Counted from the first letter of the stretch, positions 43,829 to 53,064 are shown. The stretch: 64,000 nucleotides of DNA from IMCC2047 sp041395865 (GCA_041395865.1 JAWKZQ010000005.1:62001-126000); one strand, 5' to 3'. Numbers and translations: made by a program. The notes: generated by a model not told the origin, from the letters alone.

Positions 43829-44260
43829 ATGAAAACATATACTGCAAAACCACAAACCGTTACCCGCGACTGGTACGTTATTGACGCGGCCGATCAGACC
43901 CTGGGTCGTCTGGCCACTGAAGTAGCGCGTCGTCTGCGTGGTAAGCATAAGCCTGAATACACACCTCACGTGGATACAGGTGATTACATTGTTGTTATCA
44001 ACGCTGAGAAAGTTCGCGTTACCGGTAACAAGGCTTCAGACAAGATGTACTACCGTCACACGGGTTTCCCTGGCGGCCTGAAGTCGGCTTCTTTCAATGA
44101 GCTGATCGATGCAGCGCCTGAGCGTGTGATCGAACTGGCTGTTAAGGGTATGCTGCCTAGAAACCCTCTGGGTCGTGCCATGCGCAAAAAACTGAAAGTT
44201 TATGCCGGCACTGAGCATCCTCATACGGCTCAGCAACCTGTTGCTCTTGAACTTAACTAA
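43829..44260 (+). CDS. rplM: Ribosomal protein uL13
   Basis: Early-assembling large-subunit protein, 143 residues. Family motifs are RDWYVIDAADQTLGRLAT, GDYIVVINAEKV, and VKGMLPRNPLGRAM. It is followed after 17 bases by rpsI, the universal pairing. Codon use is highly biased (highly expressed). Confidence 0.98.
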   Translation: MKTYTAKPQTVTRDWYVIDAADQTLGRLATEVARRLRGKHKPEYTPHVDTGDYIVVINAEKVRVTGNKASDKMYYRHTGFPGGLKSASFNELIDAAPERVIELAVKGMLPRNPLGRAMRKKLKVYAGTEHPHTAQQPVALELN

Positions 44261-44277
44261 TCGGTAGGCGAAAGAAT

Positions 44278-44670
44278 ATGTCAGCTACTCAATACTATGG
44301 TACTGGTCGTCGCAAAACGTCTACGGCCCGTGTATATCTGGTTCCTGGAACCGGCAAAATCACTGTCAATGGCTCTCCTTTGGATGAGTACTTCGGCCGC
44401 CCAACTGCCCGCATGGTAGTGCGTCAGCCGCTGGAATTGACTGATAAACTGGAAGCTTTTGATGTTAACGTGACTGTTAAAGGTGGCGGTAACACGGGTC
44501 AGGCAGGTGCAATCCGTCACGGTATTACCCGTGCGCTGATGGCCTATGACGAATCGCTGCGCCCAGATCTGCGTAGCGCGGGTTATGTAACTCGTGATGC
44601 GCGTGAAGTTGAGCGTAAGAAGGTCGGCCTGCGTAAAGCGCGTAAGAGACCTCAGTTCTCGAAACGTTAA
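44278..44670 (+). CDS. rpsI: Ribosomal protein uS9
   Basis: Small-subunit protein, 130 residues, with the GTGRRKTSTARVYL start and the C-terminal RKARKRPQFSKR tail that reaches the P-site tRNA. It ends in a strong intrinsic terminator 20 bases later. Confidence 0.98.
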   Translation: MSATQYYGTGRRKTSTARVYLVPGTGKITVNGSPLDEYFGRPTARMVVRQPLELTDKLEAFDVNVTVKGGGNTGQAGAIRHGITRALMAYDESLRPDLRSAGYVTRDAREVERKKVGLRKARKRPQFSKR

Positions 44671-44692
44671 TCGCCGGTATCTGATACAGATC

Positions 44693-44728
44693 AAAAAAGC
44701 CCGAATTCACATGGATTCGGGCTTTTTT
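44693..44728 (+). terminator. Intrinsic terminator of rplM-rpsI
   Basis: A-run, stem GCCCGAAT (44699-44706) with ATTCGGGC (44715-44722), 8-base loop, then six T. A textbook bidirectional-looking terminator. Confidence 0.9.
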
Positions 44729-44764
44729 ATTGTCTTGATTCGGGTCAATAGCCCGTCTAATTCC

Positions 44765-44793
44765 TTGTAAGAAATGTTGGTTTTCTTTATCAT
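44765..44793 (+). promoter_or_regulatory. Candidate promoter of petABC
   Basis: TTGTAA (44765-44770), 17-base spacer, TATCAT (44788-44793). It lies about 85 bases upstream of petA, after the rpsI terminator, so petABC has its own transcription start. Confidence 0.5.
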
Positions 44794-44877
44794 ACGCGGC
44801 TGCATTTTGAGCTGTAAAAAATAATAGTAAGAACATTTTTTTGCGTTCTCTTTATTTAGGTTGGGAGTAACCCTTTT

Positions 44878-45465
44878 ATGACGACCGATAACGTTAACAC
44901 CAGTCGGCGACGTTTCCTGATCGGCGCTACATCGGTAGTGGGTGGTGCCGGTGCAGTGGGTATTGCGGTACCATTTGTTGCGTCCTGGAATCCAAGTGCC
45001 AAGGCGAAAGCCGCCGGCGCCCCTGTAAAATACAACCTGGGCAAGATTGAGCCGGGCGCGATGGTGACCGCTGAATGGCGTGGTCAGCCGGTTTATATCG
45101 TTCGCAGGACCCCTGAAATTCTTGAGTCAATCAAGCAAAGCGACGAGATTGTTTCAGACCCGACTTCCGAGCGTCCTCAGCAACCTGGATACGCTAAAAA
45201 TGAGTACCGCTCAATCAAGGAAGAGTTTTTGATTCTTGTCGGTACCTGTACGCACCTGGGTTGTGCGCCTAAGTTCCGTCCGGAACCGAATACCGTTACG
45301 CCGGATTGGCGCGGGGGCTTCTTCTGCCCTTGTCACGGCTCTAAGTTTGATTTGGCCGGTCGCGTGTACAAAGGTGTTCCCGCACCTTCCAACCTAGTCG
45401 TTCCACCACACATGTATCTGTCGGATACCGTTGTGCTGATTGGTGAAGATGAGGAGTCAGCCTGA
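44878..45465 (+). CDS. petA: Ubiquinol-cytochrome c reductase Rieske protein
   Basis: Iron-sulphur subunit of the bc1 complex, taking electrons from ubiquinol to cytochrome c1. It has 195 residues, with a twin-arginine signal anchor SRRRFLIG (R10-R12) and TM to about 35. The Rieske cluster ligands are CTHLGC (C124, H126, C129) and CPCHGS (C150, C152, H153). It overlaps petB by one base. Confidence 0.97.
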   Translation: MTTDNVNTSRRRFLIGATSVVGGAGAVGIAVPFVASWNPSAKAKAAGAPVKYNLGKIEPGAMVTAEWRGQPVYIVRRTPEILESIKQSDEIVSDPTSERPQQPGYAKNEYRSIKEEFLILVGTCTHLGCAPKFRPEPNTVTPDWRGGFFCPCHGSKFDLAGRVYKGVPAPSNLVVPPHMYLSDTVVLIGEDEESA

Positions 45466-46709
45466 TGAAAAAAGCATTAACTGGCCTGGTGGGCTGGGTT
45501 GATGACCGGATGCCGGTCGTTTCCACCTGGGAAAAACACCTGAGCAAATATTACGCGCCAAAAAACTTTAACTTCTGGTACATCTTCGGTGTGCTTTCAA
45601 TGCTGGTGCTGGTCAACCAGATTCTTACCGGCGTTTGGTTGACCATGAGCTTTGAACCTTCTTCTGAAGGTGCCTTTGCCTCTGTTGAATACATCATGCG
45701 TGATGTGGAGTACGGCTGGCTGATTCGCTATATGCACTCAACCGGTGCTTCGGCCTTCTTCATCGTGGTCTACCTGCACATGTTCCGCGCCATGCTCTAC
45801 GGATCCTACCGTAAGCCGCGTGAACTGGTGTGGCTGATCGGCATGGCCATTTACCTGTGCCTGATGGCCGAAGCCTTCATGGGCTACGTACTGCCCTGGG
45901 GCCAGATGTCCTACTGGGGTGCGCAGGTGATTGTATCCCTGTTCGGTGCCATTCCAGTGATTGGTGACGACCTGGTAACCTGGATTCGTGGTGACTTCCT
46001 GATTTCCGGCATTACCCTGAACCGTTTCTTCTCGCTGCACGTTATTGCACTGCCGCTGGTACTGGTGCTGCTGGTATTCCTGCACATCATTGCCCTGCAC
46101 GAAGTGGGTTCAAACAACCCTGACGGTATCGAGATCAAGAAGAACAAGGATGCTAACGGCATTCCTCTCGACGGTATTCCGTTCCACCCGTACTACACCG
46201 TACACGATATTTTCGGTGTGGCGGTGTTCCTGTTCGTGTTCTGTACGGTGATCTTCTTCTTCCCTGAAATGGGCGGCTACTTCCTGGAGCACGCTAACTT
46301 CGAGGAAGCGAACAACCTGAAGACGCCTGAGCACATTGCGCCGGTTTGGTACTTCACACCTTTCTACGCCATGTTGCGTGCGGTGACATCGCCATTCCTG
46401 GGGCTGGATGCGAAATTCTGGGGCCTGGTTGTCATGGGCGGTGCGATTGCCATTCTGTTTGTTCTGCCATGGCTGGATCGCAGCAAAGTTAAATCCATCC
46501 GCTACAAAGGCTGGGTTAGCAAAGTGATGCTGGCGATTTTTGTGGTCAGCTTCGTGGTGTTGGGTTACCTGGGTGCAATCGCCTCTACACCAGGCCGTAC
46601 CCTGGCTGCTCAGATCTTTACACTGCTGTACTTCGTGTACTTCCTGACCATGCCTTTCTACACCCGCATGGAGAAAACCAAACCCGTACCAGAGAGGGTG
46701 ACTAGCTAA
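45465..46709 (+). CDS. petB: Cytochrome b of the bc1 complex
   Basis: Membrane subunit binding hemes bL and bH and both quinone sites, 414 residues with eight or more helices. Clear features are the heme-ligand histidines in RYMHSTGASAFFIVVYLHMFR and LHVIALPLVLVLLVFLHIIALHEVG, and the Qo-site triplet in KTPEHIAPVWYF (PEHI, a variant of PEWY). It overlaps petC by one base. Confidence 0.97.
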   Translation: MKKALTGLVGWVDDRMPVVSTWEKHLSKYYAPKNFNFWYIFGVLSMLVLVNQILTGVWLTMSFEPSSEGAFASVEYIMRDVEYGWLIRYMHSTGASAFFIVVYLHMFRAMLYGSYRKPRELVWLIGMAIYLCLMAEAFMGYVLPWGQMSYWGAQVIVSLFGAIPVIGDDLVTWIRGDFLISGITLNRFFSLHVIALPLVLVLLVFLHIIALHEVGSNNPDGIEIKKNKDANGIPLDGIPFHPYYTVHDIFGVAVFLFVFCTVIFFFPEMGGYFLEHANFEEANNLKTPEHIAPVWYFTPFYAMLRAVTSPFLGLDAKFWGLVVMGGAIAILFVLPWLDRSKVKSIRYKGWVSKVMLAIFVVSFVVLGYLGAIASTPGRTLAAQIFTLLYFVYFLTMPFYTRMEKTKPVPERVTS

Positions 46710-47461
46710 TGAAAAAACTTATCATTGCCTTTTGTTTAGCATTGTTGCCGACTGCGGTATTTGCTGCTGGCGGCGAGGTTCACTTGGATCACGTTGAGCT
46801 GGATCCAAAGGATACAGCCTCTCTGCAGCGTGGTGCGCAGGTTTTTACCAACTACTGTATGGGCTGTCACTCGGCACGTTTTTCACGTTACGAGCGTGTT
46901 GCTGACGACCTGGGTATTCCGCATGACCTGTACCTGGAAAACCTGGTGTTTGATGACTCCAAAATCGGCGACCTGATGACCATTGCGATGCCAAAGGATC
47001 AGAGCAAGCAGTTCTTCGGTGCTGCGCCACCGGACCTGACGATGGTGTCCCGCGTGCGTCAGCCTGAATGGCTCTATACCTATTTGCGCAGCTTCTATCG
47101 CGATGACAGCCGTCCTTGGGGCGTTAATAACAAGGTTTTCCCTAACGTGGGTATGCCGCATGTATTGATGGAGCTTCAGGGGCTGCAGGAATGTGCCCCT
47201 GGTGGTCATAAGATCGATCCTTTGACCGGTGCGTCAATGGGTGAAGATCCTTGTGGCAGCTTGAAAGTTGGCGAGAAGGGTTCGCTGACGGCCGAGGAGT
47301 ATGACCAGGTGGTTTACGACCTGGTGAACTTCCTGGCCTATACCGCTGAGCCAATGGCAAAGGAAAGAAAACGCCTGGGTGTTTATGTCCTGCTGTTCAT
47401 TTTGCTCTTTGGTATTTTTGCTTATCTGTTGAACCGCGAATACTGGAAAGGAATTCACTGA
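46709..47461 (+). CDS. petC: Cytochrome c1
   Basis: Periplasm-facing c-type cytochrome of the bc1 complex. It has 250 residues, a signal peptide about 1-20 and the heme site CMGCH (C50, C53, H54). A C-terminal membrane anchor is at about 222-245 (VYVLLFILLFGIFAYLLN). It is the last gene of petABC; a terminator follows at 47492. Confidence 0.97.
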   Translation: MKKLIIAFCLALLPTAVFAAGGEVHLDHVELDPKDTASLQRGAQVFTNYCMGCHSARFSRYERVADDLGIPHDLYLENLVFDDSKIGDLMTIAMPKDQSKQFFGAAPPDLTMVSRVRQPEWLYTYLRSFYRDDSRPWGVNNKVFPNVGMPHVLMELQGLQECAPGGHKIDPLTGASMGEDPCGSLKVGEKGSLTAEEYDQVVYDLVNFLAYTAEPMAKERKRLGVYVLLFILLFGIFAYLLNREYWKGIH

Positions 47462-47491
47462 TCACGCTTTGTTTCGCGGAGCTAATTGAAA

Positions 47492-47522
47492 CGCGCGGCT
47501 ATAGGCCGCGCGCTTTCGTTTT
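47492..47522 (+). terminator. Terminator of petABC
   Basis: Stem CGCGCGGC (47492-47499) with GCCGCGCG (47505-47512) and a 5-base loop, followed by CTTTCGTTTTT. It lies between petC and sspA. Confidence 0.75.
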
Positions 47523-47550
47523 TATGTAATTTGTAGACCTGGAGTGTTAC

Positions 47551-48174
47551 ATGGGTGTTGTTGCCAAACGTTCTTCAATGACTTTTTTCTCCGATCCCGC
47601 TGACCATTACAGCCACCGCGTGCGTATTGTGCTGGCTGAAAAGGGCGTGGCTGTTGAAGTAGTGGAAGCTGAGAAGAGCAATAAGCCTGCTGAGCTGGCT
47701 GACATTAATCCCTATAACAGCTTGCCTACCCTGCTTGATCGTGACCTGGTGCTTTATGAGCCAAATATCATGATGGAGTATCTGGATGAGCGTTTCCCGC
47801 ACCCGCCTTTGTTGCCGGTTTATCCGGTAGCCCGCGCCCAAAGCCGACTGTGGATCCATCGCGTCGAGAAGGATTGGAGCGTACTGGTGGACAAGATTCT
47901 TCATGGCCGCGGGGATCACAGCAAGCAACGTCAGGAGCTGGAAGAGAGTATTACCAGCATCACCCCTATCTTTGCAGAAAAGCCTTACTTCATGAGCGAT
48001 ACTTTTTCTGTGGTGGATTGTTGCGTGGCTCCAATTCTGTGGCGTTTGCCTAAACTGGGCATTGAGCTGTCACCGAAGAAAGTGAAGCCGCTGTTTGACT
48101 ATATGGATCGCCTGTTTGAACGTGAGTCTTTCCAGGCCAGCCTGTCCGAAACTGAGCGGGAAATGCGCGATTAG
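47551..48174 (+). CDS. sspA: Stringent starvation protein A
   Basis: GST-fold protein that binds RNA polymerase and modulates transcription under starvation and acid stress. It has 207 residues: thioredoxin-like N-terminal domain about 10-90 (TFFSDPADHYSHRVRIVLAEKGV, NPYNSLPTLLDRDLVLYEPNIMMEYLDERFPHP), then a helical domain. sspB follows, as in E. coli and Pseudomonas. Confidence 0.95.
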   Translation: MGVVAKRSSMTFFSDPADHYSHRVRIVLAEKGVAVEVVEAEKSNKPAELADINPYNSLPTLLDRDLVLYEPNIMMEYLDERFPHPPLLPVYPVARAQSRLWIHRVEKDWSVLVDKILHGRGDHSKQRQELEESITSITPIFAEKPYFMSDTFSVVDCCVAPILWRLPKLGIELSPKKVKPLFDYMDRLFERESFQASLSETEREMRD

Positions 48175-48209
48175 GGCTGACCTGACGCAGTTTTAGCAAG
48201 ATGAGTAGT

Positions 48210-48617
48210 ATGACATCCAGCCGGCCTTATTTATTGCGGGCGCTCAACGAGTGGATTCTTGATAACGATTGTACGCCCTATATTGTCGTGGATGCCTCGG
48301 TTGAAAACGTGCATGTGCCGCAAGAGTATGTCAACGACGGGCAGATCATTCTCAACATTACCCCGGCGTCGATCCGTAACCTGGTTATGGATAATGAGAG
48401 TGTTTCTTTCGATGCCCGTTTTGGCGGCCAGCCGCATCATCTTTATGTCCCTATTTCGGCCATTACCGCGATTTATGCCCGTGAAAACGGACAGGGGATG
48501 GTGTTTGGGCAAGAGGCCGGGCCGACAGAGCCAACGCCGCCTGGGGGCGGGAAGGCAAAGTCCCCTGATGCTGGTAAGTCGGGGGGGAATAAGCCAAGGC
48601 TTAAGGTTGTTAAATAA
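48210..48617 (+). CDS. sspB: ClpXP adaptor SspB
   Basis: Delivers ssrA-tagged proteins to ClpXP. It has 135 residues: folded substrate-binding domain about 1-105 (TSSRPYLLRALNEWILDNDCTPYIVVDA), flexible linker rich in Gly, Pro and Lys, and the C-terminal ClpX-binding motif PRLKVVK. ATG 48201 is an in-frame alternative; I prefer 48210, which matches the family N-terminus. It is cotranscribed with sspA. Confidence 0.94.
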   Translation: MTSSRPYLLRALNEWILDNDCTPYIVVDASVENVHVPQEYVNDGQIILNITPASIRNLVMDNESVSFDARFGGQPHHLYVPISAITAIYARENGQGMVFGQEAGPTEPTPPGGGKAKSPDAGKSGGNKPRLKVVK

Positions 48618-48646
48618 AAAAGGGCTGCATTAGCAGCCCTTTTTTT
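48616..48646. terminator. Bidirectional terminator between sspB and dolP
   Basis: A-run, stem AGGGCTGC (48621-48628) with GCAGCCCT (48633-48640), ATTA loop, then T-run. It lies between the convergent sspB and dolP and works on both strands. Confidence 0.88.
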
Positions 48647-48664
48647 ATTGGATCGCAGCAGCGT

Positions 48665-49243
48665 TCAATTGGTGTACTCAAACACTTTGACGATTTTCTG
48701 CACGCCGTATGTTTGGCGGGAGATTTTGACGGCCAGATCGGCCTCTGCATGGGAGACCATGCCCATCAGGTAGACGATTCCGTTCTCAATCACCACTTTG
48801 ACCTCCAGCGGATTAATTCCTTCGGTAGCAAGCATGCTGGATTTGATTTTGGTTTTCAGCCACTGGTCATTGGTTCTGGCAGGAATCGAAATGGGGCCGG
48901 CAACGGTGATTTCATTGTGCACGCGTTTTACATTGCGAACCTGGTTGGCGACTTCGGTGGCATTGCCCCGCAGCTGTTCGGACTTGACCTGTCCGACCAG
49001 CAGCACAATCCCGTTGAAGCTGGTTACCCGGATATGGGCTTGCCCGTAGCCTGGGTCGGCTTTCAGCAGATTGGCGCCAATGTAGGTTTCGATGAGTTCG
49101 TCGTCAATGAAACGGCCAAAGCTGCGATCGGTCTTGTCGGTTCCAACGGGCCGATCGCCGGTTGTTTTGCTGACGATTGTGCTGCAGCCGGTCATGACAA
49201 TGACCAGCGCCACAGTAATAAGCCGGATGCTCAAGTTTTTCAT
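48665..49243 (-). CDS. dolP: Double-BON-domain outer-membrane lipoprotein
   Basis: Lipoprotein that in E. coli (DolP, formerly YraP) supports outer-membrane integrity and BAM function. It has 192 residues, a lipobox MTGC (Cys20) and two BON domains (about 48-112 and 125-190). It overlaps the sugar-isomerase gene by 4 bases; the yraN-gmhA/diaA-dolP order is conserved. Confidence 0.92.
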   Translation of the reverse strand: MKNLSIRLITVALVIVMTGCSTIVSKTTGDRPVGTDKTDRSFGRFIDDELIETYIGANLLKADPGYGQAHIRVTSFNGIVLLVGQVKSEQLRGNATEVANQVRNVKRVHNEITVAGPISIPARTNDQWLKTKIKSSMLATEGINPLEVKVVIENGIVYLMGMVSHAEADLAVKISRQTYGVQKIVKVFEYTN

Positions 49244-49833
49244 TCTTCGCTTCCAAACAGTTGGTGATCGATCAGGTCACACAGGCAGTGGATGGCCAGC
49301 AGGTGAACCTCCTGGATGCGGGCAGTGCTTTTTGAGGGCACACGAATTTCAATATCGCTGCTTTGTTGATGGTGGCGCATTTCACCGCCGTCACGGCCGG
49401 TGAGCGACACGACCAGCATGCCGCGCTCGTGAGCAGCCTCAATTGCGTGTATGACGTTGCCAGAATTGCCGCTGGTGGATATGGCGAGCAGGATGTCGCC
49501 TTCATTACCCAGCGCCATGACCTGTTTGGAAAAAACTTCGTTGTAGCTATAGTCATTGGCAATGGAGGTCAGTGTCGAGCTGTCGGTGGTGAGTGCGATT
49601 GCCGGCAGGGCAGGGCGCTCGCGTTCAAAACGGTTAAGCAGCTCGGAGGAAAAATGTTGCGCATCACCGGCTGAGCCGCCGTTACCGCAGCTGAGAATTT
49701 TTCCGCCGTTAATCAGGCAGTGGACCATTTTCTCTGCGGCTTCAGCGATTGGGGCAGGTAATACGTCGGAGGCCTTTTGTTTGGCCTCAATACTGGCCCG
49801 GAAATGGCCGTGAATGCGCTGTTCTAAATCCAT
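49240..49833 (-). CDS. SIS-domain phosphoheptose isomerase/DiaA-family protein
   Basis: A 197-residue SIS-fold protein: SCGNGGSAGDAQHFSSELLNRFERERP, then ISTSGNSGNV. Two functions are possible: GmhA (sedoheptulose 7-phosphate isomerase of LPS heptose synthesis) or DiaA (DnaA-initiation regulator, the E. coli gene at this position). The GmhA catalytic glutamate (SSELLNRF) and histidine (EVHLLAIH) are both present. That favours an active isomerase, although the locus matches diaA. Sequence alone cannot decide. Confidence 0.88.
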   Translation of the reverse strand: MDLEQRIHGHFRASIEAKQKASDVLPAPIAEAAEKMVHCLINGGKILSCGNGGSAGDAQHFSSELLNRFERERPALPAIALTTDSSTLTSIANDYSYNEVFSKQVMALGNEGDILLAISTSGNSGNVIHAIEAAHERGMLVVSLTGRDGGEMRHHQQSSDIEIRVPSKSTARIQEVHLLAIHCLCDLIDHQLFGSEE

Positions 49834-49851
49834 GTATCTATCCTGTAGTCA

Positions 49852-50241
49852 CTATGCCTGGAAGGCGTTTTTAATCCAGTCGAATTGTAACGAACTTTTT
49901 TCTGTCCCCGAAGGGTAAATTGCTACCACATCAAAGCGGCAGGCGGGCGGCTGGCCGTCTATCTCCCGGGCTAAATAATGCCGGGCACAGCTGATCAGCT
50001 TCTGCTGTTTGGTAACGTTAACGGACTCTGCCGCGCTGCCGAAGCGTGCGTTGTTGCGATAGCGCACTTCAACGAACACGAGCTGCTGACCTTCCCGCAT
50101 GACCAGGTCGATTTCGCCCGTGCGGCATTGGTAATTGCGAACAACGGGATTAAGACCCTGCTGTTTGAGAAAGTTCAGCGCCAAGTCTTCGGCTTGTTGG
50201 CCGCTTGGCTTGCCATCCTTGGCTTTCAGGGTAAATCGCAT
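49852..50241 (-). CDS. yraN: YraN (UPF0102) nuclease-like protein
   Basis: A 129-residue protein with the PD-(D/E)xK-like core GEIDLVMREGQQLVFVEVRYRN and the GQQAEDLALNFLKQQG start. The function is unestablished; the nuclease fold suggests a DNA-processing role. The start at 50241 is preferred to 50298, which would lie inside lpoA. It is encoded 14 bases after the lpoA stop. Confidence 0.92.
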   Translation of the reverse strand: MRFTLKAKDGKPSGQQAEDLALNFLKQQGLNPVVRNYQCRTGEIDLVMREGQQLVFVEVRYRNNARFGSAAESVNVTKQQKLISCARHYLAREIDGQPPACRFDVVAIYPSGTEKSSLQFDWIKNAFQA

Positions 50242-50255
50242 TTCGCTATAAACCT

Positions 50256-52070
50256 CTATTCCAGTGCCTGGATTCGACCATTCATGATTTCTGCCCATTG
50301 CAGCGTGCGTACGACGCGACCGCTTTTATCGAGGGTTAGCAGGCCGGTCGCGCCTGATAGCTGGTTGTTTCCGATGCCGGAAAGCAGCTGGATGCGAGGG
50401 TAGAGTTGATAGGCGTCAACCCCCAGCGCATAAAGGCGACCCAAGCGTTCGGCGGTGGCCGGCCATGCGCTATCGACGGCTCTTTTGACGGGGTCGTTAT
50501 GATTACCCAGCATCCAGGGGGTTTCCGTAAAGGTAATGCCGTCCAAGTCGCTGTCCAGCAGGGTTGACGTGCCGCCTGCATAGATATGTGAGGTCGCATA
50601 GACAGGGATGTTGCCGGCAAAATGGAACGCGAGTGTTGGCTTGATTTGGCGGGCCTGTTTGGGTGTGGCTGCGATAAAGATAAAATCCACATCCTGGCGT
50701 CGGCGTGCGGTGAATTCGATATTCCGCGCAATCACTGCCTGCACACGCTTGGCGCGTTGTTTGCTGCTGTTGATATCAAACAGCGTTTCGATGGCCTTCG
50801 AGTAGCTTGTTTCCTCATCAAAAAATGCGTTTTCCAGTACCGTGCCGCCGAGCTTTTGCCATTCGTCGTTAAAGGCAGTGGCGATACGTTGCCCCCAGCT
50901 TGATCCCGGTGTCAGCACCAGGCTGGTTTTGTAACCCGAAAGCCAGGCTTTCTGGGCTGCCTGGCGGGCCTCATCCTCAGCCGATAGGCCGAATTGATAG
51001 AGCTGTTCGGTATTGCTGTTGTCGAGGCCGTAGTTGAGGGCCAGTGTCGGTATTGCCAGCGAGCGCCTGCTTTGCAGCGTTTGCACATGGCTTTTTTCCA
51101 GTGGCCCGATAATAAAGTCGGCGCCCTGTTGAGCGACATCATCGTAGGCCTGATTGAAATCCGCAATGTTGGTCGTATCGATAATACGAACTGCGGGCAG
51201 TTTGTCGCCGGCGTTAAGCGCGGCATAGTAGCTGGCCAGGAATCCGTCACGGATGGCTTGCCCCGCCAGCGCATTGCGTCCTTGCAATGGCAGCATCAGC
51301 ACAATATTGCTTGGGCGCTCGGTGATAATTTGGCTCAGCAGGGCGAGCTCTTTGGGCAGGTTTGCTGCCGCTGGATGCAGGGGCCAGCGTAATTGCCAGC
51401 GTTGCAGGGCGGTCAGTTGCTTGTCGAGATTGTCCCGGTTGGCCTGGGCAACCAGGGCCAGTGCTAACCAGCCCTGCTCGTCGCTGATGCGACTCTGGTT
51501 TGCCGCTTCCTGCAGTTGCGCGGTTGGCACCTTGATCAAGGAGGCCCACAGGGCGGTTTCGTTGGCGGCCCGTTCCTCGGGATTGAGTAGCGGTGCAATG
51601 TGAATGCGCTCGCGAGCACTGTCCAGATAGCGTTCCAGCAGGTCGAAGCTGCGGGCGCGCAGTTTTGAGCTGCGTAGCTGTGTGTCCTGATCGAGCTGCA
51701 GAATCAGCTCATTATGCTGATTGAGTGCGCTCAATGCCGCTTTGCCGTCGAAACGGGAAAGGGCGAGCTCTGCTGTGACGATGGCATAGGTGGCACGGGA
51801 GCGGTTAGGCAGGTTGGCGAGCGTCAGGCCCTCAAGAATTGTGGCGGCTTCTGAGTAGCGTTGTTGCTGGCTGAGCAGATCGGCCGCTTCAATGCGGTAG
51901 ATTTCGGACTCGGTTGCATCGCTGTTTTTTGCCAGCCGGTACAACTCTTCCAGCCGCTGCTCCAGGCTGGTGTCCTGGCTAGGAGCGGTGGGGGTTATGC
52001 TACAGCCTGTCAGCAGTAGCTGGTACAATACGACGGCTAAGATCAGTAGGCGTGTGATGATTTTATGCAT
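50256..52070 (-). CDS. lpoA: LpoA, outer-membrane activator of PBP1A
   Basis: Outer-membrane lipoprotein that stimulates class A penicillin-binding protein PBP1A. It has 604 residues, lipobox LLTGC (Cys23), a TPR-like helical N-terminal domain (about 40-245) and a periplasmic-binding-protein-like C-terminal domain (about 255-600; IVLMLPLQGRNALAGQAIRDGFLASYY). It heads the lpoA-yraN minus-strand run and is divergent from rsmI. Confidence 0.93.
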   Translation of the reverse strand: MHKIITRLLILAVVLYQLLLTGCSITPTAPSQDTSLEQRLEELYRLAKNSDATESEIYRIEAADLLSQQQRYSEAATILEGLTLANLPNRSRATYAIVTAELALSRFDGKAALSALNQHNELILQLDQDTQLRSSKLRARSFDLLERYLDSARERIHIAPLLNPEERAANETALWASLIKVPTAQLQEAANQSRISDEQGWLALALVAQANRDNLDKQLTALQRWQLRWPLHPAAANLPKELALLSQIITERPSNIVLMLPLQGRNALAGQAIRDGFLASYYAALNAGDKLPAVRIIDTTNIADFNQAYDDVAQQGADFIIGPLEKSHVQTLQSRRSLAIPTLALNYGLDNSNTEQLYQFGLSAEDEARQAAQKAWLSGYKTSLVLTPGSSWGQRIATAFNDEWQKLGGTVLENAFFDEETSYSKAIETLFDINSSKQRAKRVQAVIARNIEFTARRRQDVDFIFIAATPKQARQIKPTLAFHFAGNIPVYATSHIYAGGTSTLLDSDLDGITFTETPWMLGNHNDPVKRAVDSAWPATAERLGRLYALGVDAYQLYPRIQLLSGIGNNQLSGATGLLTLDKSGRVVRTLQWAEIMNGRIQALE

Positions 52071-52190
52071 GTTAGAAGAAATCGCGTCCTTACCTGGTGA
52101 TACTGCGAATAGCCGCTAGTTTAACGTGCTGCCCATAAGAGAGCCAGCGCGGGGCAAAGTTCACCTGATGGCTGCTTCAATGAGGGGTTT

Positions 52191-53033
52191 ATGAGCGAAT
52201 TGTATGTGGTGGCAACGCCTATTGGTAATTTATCGGATATCAGTGCGCGCGCTGTTGAGGTATTGAAACAGGTCGACTTAATTGCCTGTGAGGATACCCG
52301 CCACAGCGTGAGGCTGCTCAATCACCTGGGTATTCAGAAACCCCTGTTGAGTTATCACGACCATAACGAAGTTGAACAGACGCAGCACCTGATTGCAAAG
52401 CTGCAGGAGGGGGTTCGTGTTGCCCTGATTTCTGATGCGGGTACGCCCTTGATTTCCGACCCCGGCTTTCAACTGGTGCGAAAGGCTCGCGAGTGCCGGA
52501 TTAAAGTGGTTCCCCTGCCAGGTCCCTGCGCGCTGATCGCCGCGCTATCGGCCTCCGGTCTTCCTTCGGATCGTTTTGCCTTCGAAGGCTTCCTGCCTGC
52601 CAAGCGGCAAGCGCGGATTGAGTGCCTGGAGAAGCTTAAAAACGAATCGCGTACCCTGATTTTTTACGAGTCAACCCATCGCATACTTGCCAGTTTGCAG
52701 GATATGAGTGCGGTTTTTGGTGTCGGCCGCCATGCCGTGCTTGCCCGTGAGCTGACCAAGACCTTTGAGACGTTGCACGGCGATTCTTTGCAAGGGCTGT
52801 GTCAGTGGGTGGCTGAGGATGAAAACCAGCGCAAAGGGGAAATGGTCGTGTTGGTGCACGGAGCGGAGCCGCAGGCTTCGGATGAAACCTCTGTCGACCG
52901 GGAACGGGTGTTGGCTGTATTGCTTGAGGAGCTGCCGGTCAAGCAGGCCGCCCAGCTGGCCGCGAAGATAACCGGTGCCAAGAAAAATGCACTTTATCAG
53001 CAAGCCCTGCAAATGAAGTCAGAAACCCCTTGA
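52191..53033 (+). CDS. rsmI: 16S rRNA (cytidine-1402 2'-O) methyltransferase
   Basis: Modifies C1402 in the decoding centre of 16S rRNA using SAM. It has 280 residues, with the tetrapyrrole-methylase fold: YVVATPIGNLSDISARAVEVL start, ALISDAGTPLISDPGFQLV and PGPCALIAALSASGLP. RBS GAGGGG is five bases or so upstream. The -35 of the rnpB promoter overlaps its stop codon. Confidence 0.96.
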   Translation: MSELYVVATPIGNLSDISARAVEVLKQVDLIACEDTRHSVRLLNHLGIQKPLLSYHDHNEVEQTQHLIAKLQEGVRVALISDAGTPLISDPGFQLVRKARECRIKVVPLPGPCALIAALSASGLPSDRFAFEGFLPAKRQARIECLEKLKNESRTLIFYESTHRILASLQDMSAVFGVGRHAVLARELTKTFETLHGDSLQGLCQWVAEDENQRKGEMVVLVHGAEPQASDETSVDRERVLAVLLEELPVKQAAQLAAKITGAKKNALYQQALQMKSETP

Positions 53034-53058
53034 GGCGCTGTGGCTTTAGCATTACCCT
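53030..53058 (+). promoter_or_regulatory. Candidate rnpB promoter
   Basis: TTGAGG (53030-53035), 17-base spacer, TACCCT (53053-53058), placing the start at about 53065, the first base of the P1 stem. The -10 is weak. Confidence 0.4.
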
Positions 53059-53064
53059 GTCGCC

